Shown here piece by piece: positions 59,643 through 64,000 of a stretch of DNA of 64,000 nucleotides (its first letter is position 1; every line of letters starts with the position of its first letter). A program made the translations under genes and the position numbers. Origin of the DNA: Fimbriimonadaceae bacterium (GTDB taxonomy: Bacteria; Armatimonadota; Fimbriimonadia; Fimbriimonadales; Fimbriimonadaceae); NCBI GenBank assembly GCA_019638675.1, contig JAHBTE010000001.1, positions 1,706,605 to 1,770,604 of the forward strand. The letters run 5' to 3'. The notes beneath the pieces were generated by a model. That model searched no databases. It was not told the DNA's origin and saw nothing but the letters and a program-made list of their open reading frames with translations.

Positions 59643-60407
59643 ATGAAAAATCGAGCCTTCACATTGATTGAGCTTCTTGTCGTTATCGCGATCATTGCGA
59701 TTCTTGCGGCGATCCTCTTCCCAGTTTTTGCCCAAGCGAAAGAAGCGGCTAAGAACACTGCATGCCTCAGCAACGCTCGCCAAGTGGCGATTGCGAGCAA
59801 GATGTATAACGCTGACTACGATGATACGATGCCCATTTTTATGGCGTATCAGGATACTCCTGCCCCATTCACCCCGGGCCACGAGGGAGTAGAGGTCTGG
59901 TTGTTGCCGTACACAAAGAGCAAAGAAATCTTCAAAAGCCCCCTAGATGCCGGAGGCCCGATAACTCAATCCACCACCGGAAAATCCACTTATTGGGCGG
60001 CTTATGGCAGTAGTTATCGGTTCACTAAATGCCTTCACACGTTAGTTGCCGGATACAGCCGGAGTTATCAGGGCGACCCAGGGGCAACGCAAAGCTGGAC
60101 AGTGACTGAAACCGCCATGGCCGATCCCGCAAATTCGCGAATCATGCGGAGCGAAATGATGGCGTTTTTTGACCGTAAGAAAGGATTTGAATTGCCTGAT
60201 TGTTCGCGATATGGTTACGATTGCGATGCGCCATACAACTACTACAAGCAGTGGTCGAACCGGGGCGGTTCGATGATTTTTGCCGACGGTCATGCGAAGT
60301 TCGCAAGCGGGGCGGGGCAGTTCGACAACACCATTGTTGATATGGAAGGCCATAAATCTGGCGATCCCCATCCAACGGATGGAACTTGGTACTGGGCTTG
60401 TGACTAA
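59643..60407 (+). CDS. Pseudopilin-like protein, H-X9-DG type, under a TPP riboswitch
   Basis: 254 aa from ATG 59643. Prepilin leader [20 protein letters not shown] with Phe+1 and Glu+5, then [20 protein letters not shown]. The C-terminal [12 protein letters not shown] is the H-X9-DG type ending, and [10 protein letters not shown] follows the family pattern. It resembles the pseudopilin at 40600-41565. The leader of its mRNA is the TPP aptamer plus terminator, and no Shine-Dalgarno is visible before ATG. A role in thiamine uptake or display is unproven; an inherited riboswitch is equally possible. Confidence 0.9.
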   Translation: MKNRAFTLIELLVVIAIIAILAAILFPVFAQAKEAAKNTACLSNARQVAIASKMYNADYDDTMPIFMAYQDTPAPFTPGHEGVEVWLLPYTKSKEIFKSPLDAGGPITQSTTGKSTYWAAYGSSYRFTKCLHTLVAGYSRSYQGDPGATQSWTVTETAMADPANSRIMRSEMMAFFDRKKGFELPDCSRYGYDCDAPYNYYKQWSNRGGSMIFADGHAKFASGAGQFDNTIVDMEGHKSGDPHPTDGTWYWACD

Positions 60408-60414
60408 CAGATTT

Positions 60415-60440
60415 CTGCCCTGGCCTGAAAGCCAGGGCAG
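60415..60440 (+). terminator. Terminator between convergent pseudopilin and DinB genes
   Basis: CTGCCCTGGC / GCCAGGGCAG, perfect 10-bp stem around CTGAAA. T-rich flanks on both strands (ATCTTAATTG; reverse side AAATCTGTT). Confidence 0.8.
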
Positions 60441-60451
60441 ATCTTAATTGT

Positions 60452-60877
60452 TTAGTGATTGTAAATACTGTACGGCTCGAATCCACCGAGTTTGAGCCGC
60501 AGAGTCACCATTTGACCAACGTGGTATGCGTCGTGAAGCGACAAATAAGCACTTCCGGCTTTCACGAGTTTTTCGTCGTTCTCAGCAGTTGCTCGGGCAA
60601 CTGCTTCTTCACGTAGACCCGTCATCGTTTTGAAGAGGTTCACTGGGGATTTATCTTCAATACTGTATGTGCCCCATGAATGTTCTTTGCCATCTGCACT
60701 GGCGATCATGGCGGTGTAGCACTCTGCCAGGTGTTCAGCAGTTTCGGCTGGGCTCATCGATTCCGGCGTAGCTTTTTCGTTCCATTGGTCATCGGTTAAT
60801 CCGGCGAACACAGCGTTTAACTGATAGCCCACATCATCTAGCTGGGCTTTGAGAAATTTGTTTGCTTCCATGTGCAT
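60452..60877 (-). CDS. DinB-like metal-binding four-helix protein
   Basis: 141 aa; ATG 60871 (MEANKFLK) is an equally good start, giving 139. DinB/YfiT-type four-helix bundle: MEANKFLKAQLDDVGYQLNA, SPAETAEHLAECYTAMIA (metal His), and SAYLSLHDAYHVGQMVTLRL with the HxxxH pair of the second and third ligands. The family includes thiol transferases and unknown stress proteins. The substrate is not apparent. Divergent from aat. Confidence 0.88.
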   Translation of the reverse strand: MHMEANKFLKAQLDDVGYQLNAVFAGLTDDQWNEKATPESMSPAETAEHLAECYTAMIASADGKEHSWGTYSIEDKSPVNLFKTMTGLREEAVARATAENDEKLVKAGSAYLSLHDAYHVGQMVTLRLKLGGFEPYSIYNH

Positions 60878-60922
60878 GTAGTGATACCAAAGTTGGCTAA
60901 CTGTTTATTACAGAATGTTTGG

Positions 60923-61510
60923 GTGGACGGAAAAGAACTAACGAGCGATATGCTGTCCCAGGCGTATCGGCAAGGAATTTTTCCGATGACCGGCGAAAAT
61001 GGGGAAGTTGAGTGGTATTGGCCCCGTCGCCGGGCCATATTCCCTAATTGTGAAATGCACCTTTCAAGGTCTCTCCAAAAACGGATGAGACAAGGTGGAT
61101 ACACCGTTACTTTCGATACTGCTTTTGAAGAGGTGATGAGAAATTGCTTCCGTCCAGAACACAATTGGCTCTCCGAGGATTTCGTTCGAGCGTATGGCGA
61201 CGCACACCGCGAAGGCTGGGGTCACTCTTGCGAAGTGTGGGTCGAAGATGAGTTAGTGGGAGGGGTTTATGGACTGGGAATCGGAGGCTATTTCGCCGCT
61301 GAATCTATGTTTCACACCAAAACTGATATGAGTAAGATTGCCTTGTTTAGTTTAATTCAAAAATGCAAGAAATACGGATATGTCATATTTGATGCTCAAA
61401 TCTTGAATAGCCACTTAAAATCCCTTGGATGTGTAGAAGTTGATGCTTCAGAGTTTGTGTTAGAACTGGAAAAAGCCGTGAAAATGCCAGATCAATGGCT
61501 TGCGGATTAG
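60923..61510 (+). CDS. aat: Leucyl/phenylalanyl-tRNA--protein transferase
   Basis: 195 aa from GTG 60923. Adds Leu or Phe to N-terminal Arg/Lys of proteins for ClpAPS degradation (N-end rule). Seen: LSQAYRQGIFPMTGENGEVEW, YWPRRRAIFP, HLSRSLQKRMRQGGYTVTFD, HREGWGHSCEVWVEDELVGG, VYGLGIGGYFAAESMFH and FDAQILNSHLKSLGC. A longer frame from GTG 60872 overlaps the DinB start; I prefer 60923 by family length and a CAGAAT six nt before it. Its stop overlaps a small minus-strand gene. Confidence 0.93.
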   Translation: MDGKELTSDMLSQAYRQGIFPMTGENGEVEWYWPRRRAIFPNCEMHLSRSLQKRMRQGGYTVTFDTAFEEVMRNCFRPEHNWLSEDFVRAYGDAHREGWGHSCEVWVEDELVGGVYGLGIGGYFAAESMFHTKTDMSKIALFSLIQKCKKYGYVIFDAQILNSHLKSLGCVEVDASEFVLELEKAVKMPDQWLAD

Positions 61511-61677
61511 GCGGCTTGATTGTGGGGTTCGTAGGCTTCAATCGCCCAAGCCAATCGCATAAGAGCCGCTCGGAAAGTCGGTGTGTCATCCATGTTGCTC
61601 GCAAGGCATCGGGCAAGGATTTCACCGGCTTCTTCATAGGTGAGGTTGATCACCACTGAGCGTTCTTCGTCGTTCAC
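61507..61677 (-). CDS. Small hypothetical protein, 56 aa, overlapping the aat stop
   Basis: Read on the minus strand from GTG 61677: begins VNDEERSVVINLTYEEAGE, continues ILARCLASNMDDTPTFRAAL, ends MRLAWAIEAYEPHNQAA. An amphipathic, well-behaved helical protein with good codon use. Its TAA at 61507-61509 lies inside the last codons of aat (convergent, 4-bp overlap). The start lacks a Shine-Dalgarno; AAACAT eight nt upstream is a weak leaderless -10. Family unknown. Confidence 0.5.
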   Translation of the reverse strand: MNDEERSVVINLTYEEAGEILARCLASNMDDTPTFRAALMRLAWAIEAYEPHNQAA

Positions 61678-61863
61678 TGATATGGATGTTTGGACAAAAA
61701 ACTTTTGCGGATTAGTGCATTTATATGAAACCCAGCAATTGTGCAGACGTCATGCCTAGTAAGAAATCGAAGAAATATTCACAAAGTCGCCATTTCAACG
61801 GGTTTTTGGCTTCATTTGAATACGATTTCTGCCATAATTGAACTGGCAAGGAATGCTAAGACC

Positions 61864-64000
61864 ATGAGGGCAATTGGACGGAGCACGATAGGACTATTCA
61901 CCTTGGCTCTCTCAGCAGTGGGAGGGGCCCAAATTCCTTTCGCCAATTCCCCCGAAGATGCCCCTAATGTCACCCCAGCTAAGATTGGCGGAAAGTCTTC
62001 TTTTGACCTCGTGCGGACTACGGAAAATTCGCTTTCATTACCGTTGCGATACGGCAACATCATCGAGCGTTCTGAAACAGTCATCTACGATGGTCGGACG
62101 TTAGTTCGTGATAATGAATATTCGATGGACTATGCTTCTGGGCTGGTCTACTTAAAAATCCGCACCAAGCCTGGGCAAACAGTCAACGTTTCTTATCGCT
62201 ACGACGACACTAAATCCCAAGAAGGTGTGTTCGGCTCCGCAACTTCGCCTCAGGGAATGGGATTTGGATTCCAACTTTCTCCGGGCGCCCGAGCGATGGT
62301 CGGAATGGGCTACACCGAACGCATGGCCGACGGCACGGTGATGTCAGGAAGCCTTTTTGGAATTTCAAACTCATTTAATCTAGGCGGAGGCGGGTCAATC
62401 AGCGGATTGATGATGCTCAACAATCGCCAGGATGCGTCGGCAACCAACCTCTTTGGCGATGACACCAAGCGCGGAGAGCATGAAGATGGTCAGGGAATGG
62501 CCATTGTTCAAAAGCTTGAAACCGCCGCTCTTGGTGGAAAAATCAGCATCGGATACCAGGATATTGACGATAAGTTCGCGGGATTCCAGTCGTTTGCTGG
62601 TGCTGGATTCTCCGCAGATCAGATCAAGGCTTTTGCGGGCGAAAAAGGATTAAAACGAACGGGCTTTAACCTGACTGGAGCCAAATGGGGCCAAATGAGT
62701 TTTGGCGGCGGCCTGAATACGGTTGGTGATGCAAACGGTTCAATCACCTGGCGATCTGCTGAGGCAAATATCGCTGGTATTAGCATGAACTGGAACTCAT
62801 TGGTTGTAGATCCAGGATTTAATAAATTTAGCGGTTTGCGAGAAGCCGATCGTGCTCAACTTCAAAAAGAAGTAGGGATGGAACGGCAGAACTTCAGCTT
62901 GGCTCGTAAGAGCGGCAAAAATGCATTGGCTTTTGATTTTTCAAGCGTGCAAAATTCTTCAGACCAACAAGGACTCTGGAAGTCCAACCTCTCGCTTCAA
63001 CAAGGTTGGATTAGCGGTTCTTGGTCTCGACAGTCGGTAGATGAGAACTTTTTTGGCTTCAACAATATTCGCGAAGCAGATCGCGGACAACTTGCCAAAG
63101 AACGAGGAATTGACCGTAATTCCTACTCCCTAGCGTTAGCACCTGGCTACCTTAAAGCAAATTATCTCAACAATACGATTGATGCCATCGGCGGTTCGGT
63201 TACTGCTCGTGATTTCAATCTCAACGTGGGCAAGTGGGGACTAGAATATCGTTTCCGTGGCATTGACGATGGATTCAATAGCCAAGGAGCCTTGACTGGT
63301 GACGACCGCAATCAATTCAACGAAGGCGTCATCAAAATGTATGATCCTAACGGCAAGGTTCAAGGCAATGACAATAACGGCCTGAACTCTTCCGGATTTG
63401 ATCGGACTGGATTCCGGTTGACTGGCGATCTGTGGAATTACAAAACCATCCTCAATCAAGTCACGATTGATCACGAATCCGGCACCATTCGGCTGAACGA
63501 ATTTTCGATGAATCGAGGCAAAACCTCGTTGAACGTGAGCACGCAAACGTCTTCAAACACGTTTGATTCAGCTGGTCAACTGTTCCACTCCGAACGCCAG
63601 CGACTCAGCGATATCAACGGCTTGGATCGCACTTCGGTCGGTTTTAACACTGCGTTTGGTAAGAATTCCAAGTTGGCATTCGACTGGATGTCAGCGAGTG
63701 ATCCGCTTGGCAGCGCCTTCCGCCACAAGTTAGATTATTCGCAAACTGGTTTGACTTTGTCTTACGCTCGTCGAGGAGTCGATAAAGGATTTACATCTGT
63801 TGGGCGAATGATGGATTCCGAGAAAGGATTGCTTGCCTCAATGCTTGGTTTTGACCAAACAGAGATTTTCGCAAATTACAATCCGGGCGGAATTTTCAAA
63901 TTCTCTTACAAACAATCCGATGCAGTCAGTTCGATTTTTGACGAAACTCGCAAGTTCAAAGAATTTGTCGCGGGTCTGAACCTCAGCAAGAACACAAGCA
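61864..64000 (+). CDS. Large exported beta-rich repeat protein, 3' truncated by window edge
   Basis: More than 712 aa, still open at the window end. N-terminal signal peptide (MRAIGRSTIGLFTLALSAVG, cleavage near GAQ). A short N-terminal domain (DLVRTTENSLSLPLRYG, SMDYASGLVYLKIRTKPGQT) is followed by long beta-rich sequence. A degenerate unit recurs about every 80 residues: F.GF followed by an EADRxQL or DDRNQF helix and a G(I/L/M).R..(F/Y).L end, near residues 235, 317, 395 and 467. The amphipathic strands may form an outer-membrane barrel or filament. AAGGAATG precedes ATG and CATAAT lies 25 nt upstream. Confidence 0.8.
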   Translation, partial: MRAIGRSTIGLFTLALSAVGGAQIPFANSPEDAPNVTPAKIGGKSSFDLVRTTENSLSLPLRYGNIIERSETVIYDGRTLVRDNEYSMDYASGLVYLKIRTKPGQTVNVSYRYDDTKSQEGVFGSATSPQGMGFGFQLSPGARAMVGMGYTERMADGTVMSGSLFGISNSFNLGGGGSISGLMMLNNRQDASATNLFGDDTKRGEHEDGQGMAIVQKLETAALGGKISIGYQDIDDKFAGFQSFAGAGFSADQIKAFAGEKGLKRTGFNLTGAKWGQMSFGGGLNTVGDANGSITWRSAEANIAGISMNWNSLVVDPGFNKFSGLREADRAQLQKEVGMERQNFSLARKSGKNALAFDFSSVQNSSDQQGLWKSNLSLQQGWISGSWSRQSVDENFFGFNNIREADRGQLAKERGIDRNSYSLALAPGYLKANYLNNTIDAIGGSVTARDFNLNVGKWGLEYRFRGIDDGFNSQGALTGDDRNQFNEGVIKMYDPNGKVQGNDNNGLNSSGFDRTGFRLTGDLWNYKTILNQVTIDHESGTIRLNEFSMNRGKTSLNVSTQTSSNTFDSAGQLFHSERQRLSDINGLDRTSVGFNTAFGKNSKLAFDWMSASDPLGSAFRHKLDYSQTGLTLSYARRGVDKGFTSVGRMMDSEKGLLASMLGFDQTEIFANYNPGGIFKFSYKQSDAVSSIFDETRKFKEFVAGLNLSKNTS

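Noticed and set aside
61755-61845. 29-aa frame upstream of the large exported protein
   Set aside because: Overlaps the likely promoter of the exported protein and shows no protein-like pattern.

Overview
The window looks like part of the chromosome of an Armatimonadota bacterium, probably class Fimbriimonadia. This is inferred from features seen in the sequence rather than from a search. Two H-X9-DG type pseudopilins carry the LFPVFAQAK leader typical of that phylum. There are also PEP-CTERM proteins, the futalosine menaquinone enzyme MqnE, an MCE/MlaD protein implying an outer membrane, glycine-rich LTXXQ-like envelope proteins, and very frequent leaderless starts (a -10 hexamer 5-8 nt before ATG or GTG).

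Layout. 1-7.9 kb: end of folC, a secreted thioredoxin-like protein, a large possible carbohydrate-active or DUF5695-like protein, an MscS channel and a lipoprotein. 8-23.7 kb: the str/S10/spc ribosomal cluster in conserved order (rpsL rpsG fusA tuf | rpsJ | rplC rplD rplW rplB | rpsS rplV rpsC rplP rpmC rpsQ rplN rplX rplE). It is cut by intrinsic terminators into separate units and interrupted twice: by a coiled-coil/HhH protein plus a His-rich membrane protein, and by an OLD-family ATPase/TOPRIM nuclease between rplB and rpsS. The cluster stops after rplE.

23.8-27.8 kb: a 43-aa basic protein, a NIF3/YqfO-like protein, tRNA-Ser(GGA), and a 2.4-kb decayed integrative island bounded by a 24-bp copy of the tRNA 3' end. 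The island holds a nonsense-interrupted tyrosine recombinase and a NYN-domain nuclease. 27.9-31.7 kb: a PAS-GAF histidine kinase, an OmpR-type regulator and a glycine-rich LTXXQ-like exported protein. 31.7-38.6 kb: aquaporin, a TIM-barrel sugar isomerase-like protein, rseP-dxr, a WG-repeat lipoprotein and mqnE. 38.6-40.6 kb: a DUF559 endonuclease-fold gene between inverted palindromic repeats, then an ECF sigma/anti-sigma pair and an ArsC-like protein.

40.6-49.7 kb: pseudopilin, GGDEF protein, mlaD-rplI, a secreted protein and clpC. 49.7-58.3 kb: a SARP/TPR regulator, two PEP-CTERM proteins, CtlX-type amidinohydrolase, dienelactone hydrolase, a YHYH protein, small membrane proteins and rfbD. 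58.3-64 kb: isocitrate dehydrogenase-like, a TPP riboswitch with terminator directly upstream of a pseudopilin gene, DinB, aat, a 56-aa gene and a large exported repeat protein running off the window.

Most notable signals: the TPP riboswitch in front of a pseudopilin; the OLD nuclease inside the ribosomal operon; the tRNA-Ser island; the DUF559 cassette; and the pervasive leaderless promoter pattern.
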